From NCBI GenBank assembly GCA_900318885.1, contig ONMN01000012.1:1-64000 (forward strand): DNA of 64,000 nt. Reading direction: 5' to 3'. The DNA comes from an uncultured Prevotellaceae bacterium (lineage in GTDB: Bacteria > Bacteroidota > Bacteroidia > Bacteroidales > Bacteroidaceae). Each line of letters opens with the position of its first letter. Within the stretch, counting starts at the first letter, position 1. The notes under the pieces were generated by a model. It was not told the DNA's origin, did not search any database, and worked only from the letters and a program-made list of their open reading frames with translations. Position numbers and translations under genes: made by a program. This document shows positions 34,347-42,845 of the stretch, piece by piece.

Positions 34347-36734
34347 TTATTCTACTTTCACATCTGCAAGATAATGCTCGCGAATAGGCTTGCGGACTGG
34401 TTCACCCACCAGCGTCAGCGTGCCCTCCAAACGGATATCAGCCGACGAGGCACCTATCTTCACAACATATTTACCAGGCTGGACGTTCCACGAACGTTCG
34501 CCGTTTTCACGACTGTAAAAGCCCAACTGCTCCATATACAGACGGACCTTGACGGTTTTGCTCTGACGCGGGTCAACTTCCGCACGGGCAAAAGCCTGTA
34601 GCTTGAGAGGACTGATGTTGATGGCATTGTCGGCAGGCGAGATATACAGCTGTGCGATTTCCGTCGCGCTGACCTTTCCCGTATTCTTTACCTCAAACGA
34701 CAGGTCGATGAACTCATCGGTGGTCTTCGCCTCCTCATCCAACGCCAAATGCTTATACTCGAAGGTGGTATATGTCAGACCATAGCCAAAAGGCCACTGA
34801 ATCTTCGAGAGCGACACAGAATCCTGAGGATAGCTGTAGCACACGGGCTCGTAAAGTTCCGTATTGGGATAGCTGACAGCGAGTTTTGCCGATGGTGATA
34901 CATTACCATAGAGAATGTCTGCCACGGCATGACCACCCTCCTCACCAGGATACCACGCCTGGATGACGGCAGCACAACGCTCGGCAAGTCCGGCAATGAC
35001 CTGTGCACGACCTCCGAAGACCACCAAAACAACGGGTTTCCCTGTTGCCAGCAGTGCTTCTACATATTCCTCCTGCTTGCCTGGCAGTCGCAATCCCTGA
35101 CGGTCGCGATTCTCGCCACACAGCATCACATTCTCGCCTACGGCAGCAATGATGACATCAGCAGAATCTGCCATTGCCAGTGCTTCCTCGCGATTAGCCT
35201 CTTCACCGGCATCCACCTTGCGATGGAGGATAGGATACTCCCACGAACGCTGATCGCCCACATGCGAGAACTTGGTCTCAATCTCCTCCGTCCAGTCACA
35301 GCCGCGACTATACATCAGCGTGTCGCCCTCGGGCAGACGGTCACGCATGCCCTCCAACAGCGTTATCACATGAGGGTGATCGAGGTCTTCCTCCACCCGT
35401 TTCCAGAAGAACGTCATAGCGGGGAACGAATAGTCGCCACACATAGCCCACATCGTATGGGCGTTAGGACCCGTCAACAGGATGCGCAGCGAGTCGCCCT
35501 TCAGCGGCAGCAAATTACTGTCATTCTGCAACAAGACGATGCTCTGGGTAGCTATCTCGTAGGACGTCTGACGCTCCTCAGGAGTATCGAGCTTGATATC
35601 GCCCTTGGCATAGAGGTTGGGCTTGCTGTCGAACATTCCGGCACGGAACTTGTAACGCAGCACGTCCTTCACGGCACGCTCCAGCGTCGCTGGCGCCACA
35701 AGACCGCTGTCGATAGCTTCCTGCAGGAAACGGTAGTTGGCACCAAACGGGAAATCAACGTCATTACCGCCATTGATAGCTGAGGCTGCTTTCTCGACAG
35801 TCGACCACTCCTTATCCTTAGGGAAGTCTGAGGGCGCAACCAGCTGGTCGATAGCCGTATAGTCGCTGACGACCATGCCGTCGAAACCAAGATAGCCGCG
35901 CAGGATGTTGTTCAGTATCATGCTGTCAGCCACACACTGCTGCTTATTACCTGCCATCGCATGATAGCCAGGCATCACAGCCTTGCTGCCTGCCAAGCGA
36001 ATCATGGCCTCGTGAGGCATCAGGATGTCTTCCATCAACACCTTCTCGTCGGCATCACCACCTCCGCCATAACCGAGGTAGTGTTTCGAACAGGCTCCCA
36101 CGCCCTCGCGCAGATCGCCCTGCTGCAAGCCACGCACGAAAGCCACACCCATCGCAGCAGACAGATATCCGTCCTCGCCGTACGACTCCTCCAGACGATT
36201 GAAACTCGGCGTGCGACAAACATCCACCATAGGCGACAATGACAGCAAACCACCCATCTTTCTCAGGGCAGTACTCGTCTGGCGGGTTTTCAGTTCTGCC
36301 AGTTCGGTATTAAACGAACACGCCTGACCAATCTGCTGTGGATATATCGTTGCACCACGGGTATTGATACCTGACAATACCTCTTCGTGGAACAAAGCAG
36401 GGATGCCGTTCGGCGTCTTCGTCATCAGCCACTCCTGCACGGCAGCTACTCGGTCGCGCAACTCATTGGGGTCGCGAGGCTTCTGCATGCAGAACTGCGA
36501 GAAATGGCCGATGCCATAAGGTATCAGTTCCTTACACTTGACGGTATCCAATTTCCCCTGTTCGTCGAACAGGTCGTCCATATACATGCTCTGCAACTGG
36601 GCTATACGCTCCTCTTGCGGCATGCGTTGATACAACTCGTCAACCATCTGTTCCAACTCCTGCTCGCTGACTGTCGTCTGACATGCTGTCAGCATTGCCG
36701 TTGCTCCCATCATCATCATCGTTTTTATTTTCAT
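34347..36734 (-). CDS. GH3 beta-glucosidase/beta-xylosidase lipoprotein
   Basis: 795 aa from MKIKTMMMMG, chosen because it gives a lipoprotein signal (GATAMLTACQ); an in-frame ATG 27 bp upstream precedes the signal. Nucleophile: Asp in GMVVSDYTAID (residue 291 of this form). VVFGGRAQVIAGLAERCAA, AWYPGEEGGHAVADILYG and the C-terminal FnIII domain (YTTFEYKHLALD to WNVQPGKYVVKIGASS) complete the three-domain GH3 order. It is probably a surface or periplasmic exo-acting beta-glucosidase in xyloglucan or glucan use. It is the first gene of the operon running to 28002. Confidence 0.88.
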   Translation of the reverse strand: MKIKTMMMMGATAMLTACQTTVSEQELEQMVDELYQRMPQEERIAQLQSMYMDDLFDEQGKLDTVKCKELIPYGIGHFSQFCMQKPRDPNELRDRVAAVQEWLMTKTPNGIPALFHEEVLSGINTRGATIYPQQIGQACSFNTELAELKTRQTSTALRKMGGLLSLSPMVDVCRTPSFNRLEESYGEDGYLSAAMGVAFVRGLQQGDLREGVGACSKHYLGYGGGGDADEKVLMEDILMPHEAMIRLAGSKAVMPGYHAMAGNKQQCVADSMILNNILRGYLGFDGMVVSDYTAIDQLVAPSDFPKDKEWSTVEKAASAINGGNDVDFPFGANYRFLQEAIDSGLVAPATLERAVKDVLRYKFRAGMFDSKPNLYAKGDIKLDTPEERQTSYEIATQSIVLLQNDSNLLPLKGDSLRILLTGPNAHTMWAMCGDYSFPAMTFFWKRVEEDLDHPHVITLLEGMRDRLPEGDTLMYSRGCDWTEEIETKFSHVGDQRSWEYPILHRKVDAGEEANREEALAMADSADVIIAAVGENVMLCGENRDRQGLRLPGKQEEYVEALLATGKPVVLVVFGGRAQVIAGLAERCAAVIQAWYPGEEGGHAVADILYGNVSPSAKLAVSYPNTELYEPVCYSYPQDSVSLSKIQWPFGYGLTYTTFEYKHLALDEEAKTTDEFIDLSFEVKNTGKVSATEIAQLYISPADNAINISPLKLQAFARAEVDPRQSKTVKVRLYMEQLGFYSRENGERSWNVQPGKYVVKIGASSADIRLEGTLTLVGEPVRKPIREHYLADVKVE

Positions 36735-36758
36735 AAACTTTACATTATAAACCACGTG

Positions 36759-36825
36759 CAAAATTACAAAATATTCCGCACCTACCCTTCCATAAAATGT
36801 AACAAAAAATATAGGCTGTGTTACA
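36759..36825 (-). promoter_or_regulatory. Promoter and paired TGTWACA operator of the GH3-GH31 operon
   Basis: The minus strand has TAATTTTG at 36759-36766. Upstream are TGTAACA (36798-36804) and TGTTACA (36819-36825), exactly 21 bp apart and 32 bp from the -7 box, nearly the same geometry as before the xylanase operon (31 bp). No consensus -33 box was found, as expected of an activator-dependent promoter. Confidence 0.6.
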
Positions 36826-36839
36826 TAGAAATGAAAACC

Positions 36840-36863
36840 CCCGTTCTGAACGCTCAGAACGGG
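36840..36863 (-). terminator. Terminator of the glycogen operon
   Basis: A perfect 10-bp stem (CCCGTTCTGA with TCAGAACGGG) and a 4-nt loop. It is followed on the minus strand by GGTTTTCATTTC. It lies 27 bp after the stop of the GH57-like gene. Confidence 0.75.
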
Positions 36864-36889
36864 AGCTTTTATCGGATAATTGGGGTTTT

Positions 36890-38329
36890 TTACTTCTTTT
36901 CCTCAGCCTCAGGAGCCGAAGCAGGAGCAGCTTCTGCCTTGGGAGCCGGAGCAGCCTTGGGAGCAGCGGGCTTCTTTGCGGGAGCCTTCTTGGCCGCTGG
37001 TTTCTTGGCAGCAGGCTTCTTCGCCTCCTTGGGTTCCAACTTCTCCAGACGAGCCTTCAGACGGGTAATCTCCTTGTCCTTCATCTCAATCTCATCACCC
37101 TGATTACGGATGGTGGTGAGCAGGGCGTTCAGCTCGTCGTTCTCGATTTCGGGAGGATACAGGGCGTTCACCCTGTTGATGAAGTCACCAAGAATATTCA
37201 TATAGTTGGTAAAGGCATCGAACGGTCCGCTGTAGATGCCACGGTCCAGACCTACGTTAGAGGGCTTGGTGGTCATGAAGCGGAAGTTGTTGCTGGCCTG
37301 CAGATAGTCCCAGTCCTGATTGATGCGTGGATCGTCGGCAATGCGCAGACGGTCTGCAACGCTGTACAGCTTGTTGAAGGCCTCGCGCTGCATGGCGTTA
37401 CCCAGCCAGCACGAGCAGTCGCGCTCCTCGTCAACCCACGACAAGGTATCGGGCACGTCGATGGCACCCACGCTCTTGGTCCTCATGCAAATCTCGGTAG
37501 GCGTAGCGAAGGTAATGCCCTTCTCCTTAGCACATGCGGGCAGCGCTTTCAGGAAGTCGAGGATATTGGAGCTCAGCGGCTGAGCGATACCCAGTGCCGA
37601 GAGTTCCATGAAGATACCGATAATCTGCTCTTCCTCCGGCAGACGTGCAATACGGTCGATGTACGAGTCTGCAAACAAGGGATAGCCCTCCCAGTCAGGA
37701 TTGTTGAAGCGCAGCGAGATGTCGTCAGACAGCTCTACGTCGCGAAGCAACAGCTTCAGGTTCGGAGCGATGTTACAGTTGTAAACGTAGTGCGGCGACT
37801 TCCAACCCAGCACGTGCTTAGCACCCTCAGTCAACATACCCTTGAAGCCCATGGCGGCAATCTGTCCGCCGATGTCGTCAGAGTAGATGAGCGACGAGTT
37901 GCGGGCTACAGTAGGCTTCTTGCCGAACAGCTCCTCAATCTTCTCACACTGCTTCTTCACGTCGAGGGCGAAGGTCTCTTCGTTTGCCAGCGAACTGAGG
38001 CCGTGAGAGTAAGGCTCTGCCAGGAACTCTACGCAACCGGTCTGGTTCAATTCCTGCAACTTGGCAATGACCTGCGGAGCGTGGAACTCCAGCTGTTCAA
38101 TACCTGTTCCCGACAGCGAGAATGCCACCTTGAAGTAGTCGCCGTGCTCCTTGATCATATCGCCGATAGCGGTCAGGGCAGGCATGTAGCTTCTATTAGC
38201 AATGTCGGTAATGCTACGCTCGTTCTCGTAGTCATCATAGTAATAATGATCGGTACCGATATCGAAGAAACGGTAACGCTTCAGATGGATAATCTGATGT
38301 ATCTCGAAATATAAACAAATTGTTTTCAT
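36890..38329 (-). CDS. GH57-family protein, probably catalytically inactive
   Basis: 479 aa. The start MKTICLYFEIHQ, LTEGAKHVLGWKSPHYVY and the overall order fit GH57 alpha-amylase-like proteins. However, key positions differ from the family as I know it: the HQP motif reads HQII (residues 11-14), the expected nucleophile Glu in RNxEL reads RNSSL (residues 143-147), and the Asp motif FMDYETFG reads FMELSALG (about 240-247). It ends in a coiled coil (about 395-425) and a long Lys/Ala/Pro-rich tail. It is the last gene of the glycogen operon. It is possibly a scaffold or glycan-binding pseudoenzyme. Confidence 0.75.
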   Translation of the reverse strand: MKTICLYFEIHQIIHLKRYRFFDIGTDHYYYDDYENERSITDIANRSYMPALTAIGDMIKEHGDYFKVAFSLSGTGIEQLEFHAPQVIAKLQELNQTGCVEFLAEPYSHGLSSLANEETFALDVKKQCEKIEELFGKKPTVARNSSLIYSDDIGGQIAAMGFKGMLTEGAKHVLGWKSPHYVYNCNIAPNLKLLLRDVELSDDISLRFNNPDWEGYPLFADSYIDRIARLPEEEQIIGIFMELSALGIAQPLSSNILDFLKALPACAKEKGITFATPTEICMRTKSVGAIDVPDTLSWVDEERDCSCWLGNAMQREAFNKLYSVADRLRIADDPRINQDWDYLQASNNFRFMTTKPSNVGLDRGIYSGPFDAFTNYMNILGDFINRVNALYPPEIENDELNALLTTIRNQGDEIEMKDKEITRLKARLEKLEPKEAKKPAAKKPAAKKAPAKKPAAPKAAPAPKAEAAPASAPEAEEKK

Positions 38330-38338
38330 AATTTTTTA

Positions 38339-38522
38339 AGTGAAGAGTGAAGAGTGAAGAGTGAAGAATTTGCTACCGCATTTTCTTTCTTTGCTTCAAT
38401 CGTTCACTCGGTTATTAATTAAATAAATTATCTCTCTATTGGAAGAACTCTGACTGAAGATGAAAACTTAAATCTACCTTTGCGGTAGCAAATTCTTCAC
38501 TCTTCACTCTTCATTCTTCACT
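38339..38522. repeat. 42-bp inverted repeat in the glycogen operon
   Basis: Left arm 38339-38380 and right arm 38481-38522 are reverse complements with one mismatch over 42 bp. Each has three to four GTGAAGA units joined to AATTTGCTACCGCA. They enclose 100 bp that fill the gap between the GT4 stop (38526) and the GH57-like start (38329). In mRNA this would form a very stable hairpin. The interior holds a plus-oriented TACCTTTG (38475-38482). Confidence 0.85.
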
Positions 38523-38525
38523 ATA

Positions 38526-39797
38526 TTACTGCTCCCATCCTAAAGTACGTTTATAGAGCGTTGCAATCCATGCACCGACTTTCTCCCACGTAATCTGGTC
38601 AACCTCGTTCTTGCCTTCCTCCTTGAGGTACTTGAAGAGCGACTCGTTGGCACAGATGGAGTAGATGGCGTCAGCCAATGCGTGGATGTCCCAATAGTCC
38701 ACCTTGATACAGTTGGTCAGAATCTCAGCACAGCCCGACTGCTTCGAGATGATAGAGGGCGTTCCGCATTGCATAGCCTCCAACGGCGAGATGCCGAAGG
38801 GCTCAGAGACGGAAGGCATGACATAGACATCAGAGTCTTTCAAGCATTCGTACACCTGCTTTCCTCGCATAAAGCCTGGGAAGTGGAAACGGTCTGCAAT
38901 GCCGCGCTCTGCAGCCAGATGAATCATGGCGTCCATCATGTCGCCGGAACCTGCCATACAGAAGCGTACGTTACGTGTGCGGCGGATAACCATGTTGGCA
39001 GCCTCAACGAAATACTCAGGACCCTTCTGCATGGTGATACGTCCGAGGAACGTCACCACCTTGTCCTTACCCGTGTGGTCTGGACGAGGAATGGCCTGAT
39101 ACTCGTCGGGCAATGGATACACCGCATTATGTACCGTGAAGCACTTGCGCGGATCCTGATGATACTGATGGATGACGGTCTGACGCGTCAGCTCCGACAC
39201 ACACATGATGCAGTCGGCATTGTCCATACCATTCTTCTCGATAGAGTAAACCGTGGGGTTCACCTTACCACGCGAACGGTCGAAATCCGTAGCATGCACA
39301 TGAATGCATAACGGCTTACCACTCACCTGTTTAGCATGAATGCCTGCAGGATAGGTTAACCAGTCGTGAGCATGGATGATGTCGTAGTCCAACGTGCGGG
39401 CCACGACACCTGCGATAATCGAATAGTTATTGATTTCCTCGTGCAGATTGCCTGGATAACCGCCCGCAAACTCCATAGCACCCAGGTCGTTGACGTGCAT
39501 GTAGTTGAAGTCGGCATACAGGTGGTCGCGCAGACGGAAATAGAGGTCGGGATCCATGATGTTACCCACACGCTCGCGAACGTAGTCAGCCGACACGTCG
39601 CGATAGGCAATGGGCACAGCATTCATAGCCACAATCTGACAGGCGGAACGGTCTTCATCGCCGAAGGGCTTGGGCAGACAGAGCGTGATATCCATATCGC
39701 CCTGCGCATGCAGACCCTGCGAAATACCGTAGTTAGCGGTGGCCAGTCCACCGAATACGTGAGGAGGATACTCCCATCCAAACATTAAAACTTTCAT
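38526..39797 (-). CDS. GT4-type glycosyltransferase (glycogen synthase-like)
   Basis: 423 aa. The N-terminal MKVLMFGWEYPPHVFGGLA carries the donor-side Gly-rich turn; the C-terminal half has FLGRITMQKGPEYFVEAA and the GT4 E-x7-E-type motif region PSVSEPFGISPLEAMQCGTPSI. In Bacteroidota this type sits beside a debranching enzyme and a GH57 protein and is thought to build glycogen-like alpha-glucan in the cytosol. It lies 16 bp downstream of the debranching enzyme gene. Confidence 0.85.
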   Translation of the reverse strand: MKVLMFGWEYPPHVFGGLATANYGISQGLHAQGDMDITLCLPKPFGDEDRSACQIVAMNAVPIAYRDVSADYVRERVGNIMDPDLYFRLRDHLYADFNYMHVNDLGAMEFAGGYPGNLHEEINNYSIIAGVVARTLDYDIIHAHDWLTYPAGIHAKQVSGKPLCIHVHATDFDRSRGKVNPTVYSIEKNGMDNADCIMCVSELTRQTVIHQYHQDPRKCFTVHNAVYPLPDEYQAIPRPDHTGKDKVVTFLGRITMQKGPEYFVEAANMVIRRTRNVRFCMAGSGDMMDAMIHLAAERGIADRFHFPGFMRGKQVYECLKDSDVYVMPSVSEPFGISPLEAMQCGTPSIISKQSGCAEILTNCIKVDYWDIHALADAIYSICANESLFKYLKEEGKNEVDQITWEKVGAWIATLYKRTLGWEQ

Positions 39798-39813
39798 AGT
39801 GCGTCCTCCTTAT

Positions 39814-41793
39814 TTATTTTTGATACGAATATTTCTCCATAAGCTTCACCGAGCGCAGTATTTCAGCAACGTTCATGGCGAAAGCCATAGCACCGCGTCC
39901 GTGGAAGGGCGGGTTTCCGTCGAACAGTTCGCTGATGGTGCCCAGTGCGTGGTAGTCCATCTCTTCCTCATAGCCCACCATGTGACGCTCAAGGAACGAC
40001 AGGCGGGTGCGCTTGTAGAGTTTCAGGCAGGCCTCGATATAGAAACCGCCCAGCCAAGGCCATGCTGTACCCTGATGATAAGCATAGTCGCGCTGCGTCT
40101 GCGGACCGACATACATCGGATTGTAGCCGCCGCTCTTCGGTGACAGCGAACGCAGGCCCTTGGGTGTCAACAGTTCGCGCGTACATATATCTAATACGCT
40201 CTTCTTCTGCTCCTGATTCAGTGGCGAATAGTCGAAGGCCACAGGGAATATCATGTTGGGGCGAACGCTCCAGTCCATCATCGAACCGTCCACGTAGTCC
40301 AACAGATAGCCGTACTCGTTCATGAAGGTATCGACGAACGATGTCTTGCACACCTCCGACTGAGCCTCCAGCTTCTCGGCCAGTTTCTTGTCGCCGAATT
40401 CAGCCTCCAGCGAAGCGCAGAACTTCAGGGCGTTATACCACAGGGCGTTGAACTCTACGATATATCCTGAGCGCGGCACTACGGGGCGTCCGTTAGCCGT
40501 CGAGTTCATCCATGTAATGGCCTTGTCGCGACCGTTGGCATACAGCAGTCCGTTGTCGTCCAGTCGCAGGTTGGGATGACCGCCGGCAAGAACATACTTC
40601 ACGATGTCCTTCACCAGTTTGCCATACATCTTGTAGCCCTGCTCCTTGCCGACTTCCTTCACATACTGCTGAACAGCCCAAACAGCCCACAGCGGCACAT
40701 CGGGATGCTCTATCTCGTAGATCTTGCCGGAAACGGGTTTGTCGGCCATAAACTCGCGGAGGGCTCTCTCCGAGGTCTTCATCACCATCTCGAAATAGTC
40801 TATCTCGCCGATACCCAGCGTCAGACCAGGCAGTGCGATGAACGTATCGCGGGCGCGGGCCTTGAACCAAGGATAGCCGGCCAGCAGATAACGGTCGTCT
40901 TTCTTGTCAATCTTTTCCATCGTACCACTGCGGCGATCGCGGAAGTGGAACTGGTGGGCAGCCGTCACCAGACAGTGATAGAAATTGTCGCGAGGCACGC
41001 GGTCTTCCATCTCCTCGTCAAACATCTTCTTCAGCTGACTGGGCTTCGCGGCCGACGTAGAACCGGCGAAGATGATGCTCTCGCCCTTCTTGATGCTCAT
41101 CTCGAAATAGCCAGGCACGTACAGGTCCTCGTTCGAGGCATAGCCGCGCTCCTGCTCCTTCGGATACTCCACGCCACGATACCAGTCGGGCTGGAAAACA
41201 AACTCGTTCTTCTTCGAGAACTGCATGAAGAGGTCGGGATAGCCGGCATACATACACGTCTTGATACCATTGTCCACGGGATGGTACTCGCGCGAGGCCG
41301 TCGCGTTCTCATGCGTGAACTGACGGACCGAACGGAAGGCAAGGAACGGACGGAACCGCAGCGTGGTGGCCGAATGGGCATCCTCCAGCGTATAGCGGAT
41401 GAGGATGCGGTCCTCATAGTGCTGGAACACCACTTCCTTCTTCAATACTACGCCACCCACGCGATAAATCGTGGTAGGCACTACGTCACAGCTAAACTCG
41501 CGGATGTACTTATGACCCTTCGGGCTGAAGTTGTTGCCCGAATACTTGTGGAGTCCGAGATTGAACTCAGCACCGTGCTGAATCACCGTACAGTCGAGTG
41601 ACGATAGCAACACGTGGTTGTCGTCGTCAAGCTCAGGTACGGGAACAACGAGCAGACCGTGATACTTGCGCGTGTTACAGTCCACCAGCGTCGATGCACT
41701 GTATGCGCCAGAACGGTTTGTCCGAAGCAATTCACGACGGAGCGACTCCTCCAAATTGGTCATTACCGCTTTTTCAAATCGTAAATAACTCAT
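39814..41793 (-). CDS. Glycogen debranching enzyme (amylo-alpha-1,6-glucosidase, GH133)
   Basis: 659 aa with the N-terminal GDE_N-type domain (NRSGAYSASTLVDCNTRKYHGLLV) and the C-terminal (alpha/alpha)6 domain with AGYPWFKARARDTFIALPGL, SGYIVEFNALWYNAL and YHQGTAWPWLGGFYIEA. It is of the archaeal/bacterial type without a GH13 transferase half. It removes alpha-1,6 branch stubs of intracellular glycogen. It is the second gene of the operon, 25 bp after the lipid kinase. Confidence 0.92.
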   Translation of the reverse strand: MSYLRFEKAVMTNLEESLRRELLRTNRSGAYSASTLVDCNTRKYHGLLVVPVPELDDDNHVLLSSLDCTVIQHGAEFNLGLHKYSGNNFSPKGHKYIREFSCDVVPTTIYRVGGVVLKKEVVFQHYEDRILIRYTLEDAHSATTLRFRPFLAFRSVRQFTHENATASREYHPVDNGIKTCMYAGYPDLFMQFSKKNEFVFQPDWYRGVEYPKEQERGYASNEDLYVPGYFEMSIKKGESIIFAGSTSAAKPSQLKKMFDEEMEDRVPRDNFYHCLVTAAHQFHFRDRRSGTMEKIDKKDDRYLLAGYPWFKARARDTFIALPGLTLGIGEIDYFEMVMKTSERALREFMADKPVSGKIYEIEHPDVPLWAVWAVQQYVKEVGKEQGYKMYGKLVKDIVKYVLAGGHPNLRLDDNGLLYANGRDKAITWMNSTANGRPVVPRSGYIVEFNALWYNALKFCASLEAEFGDKKLAEKLEAQSEVCKTSFVDTFMNEYGYLLDYVDGSMMDWSVRPNMIFPVAFDYSPLNQEQKKSVLDICTRELLTPKGLRSLSPKSGGYNPMYVGPQTQRDYAYHQGTAWPWLGGFYIEACLKLYKRTRLSFLERHMVGYEEEMDYHALGTISELFDGNPPFHGRGAMAFAMNVAEILRSVKLMEKYSYQK

Positions 41794-41818
41794 AGTTCCT
41801 TATTTCAGTTTGTTAACT

Positions 41819-42742
41819 TTATACGGGTATCAGGAAGTTGATAACCTCCTGTTCTACGGTGATGGTGTATGCGCCCACAGGCACGCCGAGCAGACGCCCG
41901 TCAACACCCACCAATGCGTGTTTCGCCTCCTCTACCCTCACCTCTCGCGTGCGGTATGGATGCACGCTTTTGTGGTTCAGGAAACGACCTGTAATCAACA
42001 GCCACAATCCCGCAAACACCTGCAGCAACTCGGTATGATAAACCAACGACACGTCCAGCATGCCGTTATACGGTACCGCACTCGGCGTCTGGCCATAGCC
42101 CGGACCGCTGCCCACGCACATCGTCATCACCTTACGGTCGACGGTATCGCTGTTGATCTTCACGCGCATCTTATAATCCATACGGTGGAAAATCATCAGG
42201 AAGATGGATACGATGAACGACAGCGTCCTCGAACCCAACAACGAACGCGTCTGTCTGCGCAGGTTCATCACGTCGGCTATCAGTCCTACGTTCACGCAAT
42301 TCAGGAAGTAGCGGTGACAGCGTTCACCCTGCTTGTTCTCATAACGCACACAGCCCAGGTCTATCGTCCTCACGCGGTGCGCCTTCAGCCAGTCCACCGT
42401 CTGTTCCACGTCGCCCTCGCTGAAACCCCAGTAGCGCGCAAAGTCGTTCATCACACCGTTCGGAATCACGCCCAGCGCAATCTCGCTGCGCACCTGCTGC
42501 TCCTCCTTCATCAGGCAGTTCACCGCATCGTTCAGTGCCGAGTCGCCACCCACGATGATAATCGTCTTATAGCCGTTATGGATAAGCATCGTCATCAGAC
42601 GCTCCACGCTGTCAGCCGACTCGCTCTGCACAAAGTCGTACTGCACCTGCCGGTCGTCCAACGCCTTCTGCAGCTTCTCGCGCTGCTTCGAACCGCGTCC
42701 CTTGGGGCAATACAGGATGCCCCACCTTCCCTCATTGGTCAT
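41819..42742 (-). CDS. Diacylglycerol/sphingosine kinase-family lipid kinase (DgkB/YegS-like)
   Basis: 307 aa. The nucleotide-binding motif IIIVGGDSALNDAVN is a variant of the family's GGDGTLNEV, followed by IALGVIPNGVMNDFARYWG. The C-terminal half is beta-rich (GYGQTPSAVPYNGMLDVSLV). It would phosphorylate a diacylglycerol or another lipid at the cytosolic membrane face; the exact substrate is unknown. The S and D changes in the glycine motif are mild. It is the first gene of the glycogen operon, perhaps by transcriptional convenience rather than pathway. Confidence 0.82.
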   Translation of the reverse strand: MTNEGRWGILYCPKGRGSKQREKLQKALDDRQVQYDFVQSESADSVERLMTMLIHNGYKTIIIVGGDSALNDAVNCLMKEEQQVRSEIALGVIPNGVMNDFARYWGFSEGDVEQTVDWLKAHRVRTIDLGCVRYENKQGERCHRYFLNCVNVGLIADVMNLRRQTRSLLGSRTLSFIVSIFLMIFHRMDYKMRVKINSDTVDRKVMTMCVGSGPGYGQTPSAVPYNGMLDVSLVYHTELLQVFAGLWLLITGRFLNHKSVHPYRTREVRVEEAKHALVGVDGRLLGVPVGAYTITVEQEVINFLIPV

Positions 42743-42762
42743 AGTTAAATTGTTAGTCGTTG

Positions 42763-42794
42763 CAAAGATAACATTTTTTCAAGAAACACGCAAA
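42763..42794 (-). promoter_or_regulatory. Consensus promoter of the glycogen operon
   Basis: The minus strand has TTTG (42791-42794), a 20-nt spacer and TATCTTTG (42763-42770), a full match, 21 bp before the lipid kinase start. It is back to back with the channel promoter. Confidence 0.8.
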
Positions 42795-42812
42795 TTTTCG
42801 CCAAATTTTTCG

Positions 42813-42820
42813 TATCTTTG
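42813..42820 (+). promoter_or_regulatory. Putative -7 box for the ion channel gene
   Basis: TATCTTTG matches TAnnTTTG about 25 bp before the start at 42846. No TTTG is present at the expected spacing upstream. Confidence 0.55.
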
Positions 42821-42845
42821 CAACCGGATTGCAAAATATGATATG

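Noticed and set aside
14297..36734. A classical polysaccharide utilisation locus with SusC/SusD
   Set aside because: No TonB-dependent transporter or SusD-like gene is present among the hydrolases in this window; the operons are hydrolase clusters only.
36818..38314. 498-codon plus-strand frame opposite the GH57-like gene
   Set aside because: Antisense shadow; the minus strand clearly encodes a GH57-family protein with matching length and promoter context.
40576..41601. Long open frame on the plus strand opposite the debranching enzyme
   Set aside because: It lies wholly antisense to a well-conserved gene, has no start context or family similarity, and such mirror frames are common in GC-rich genes.
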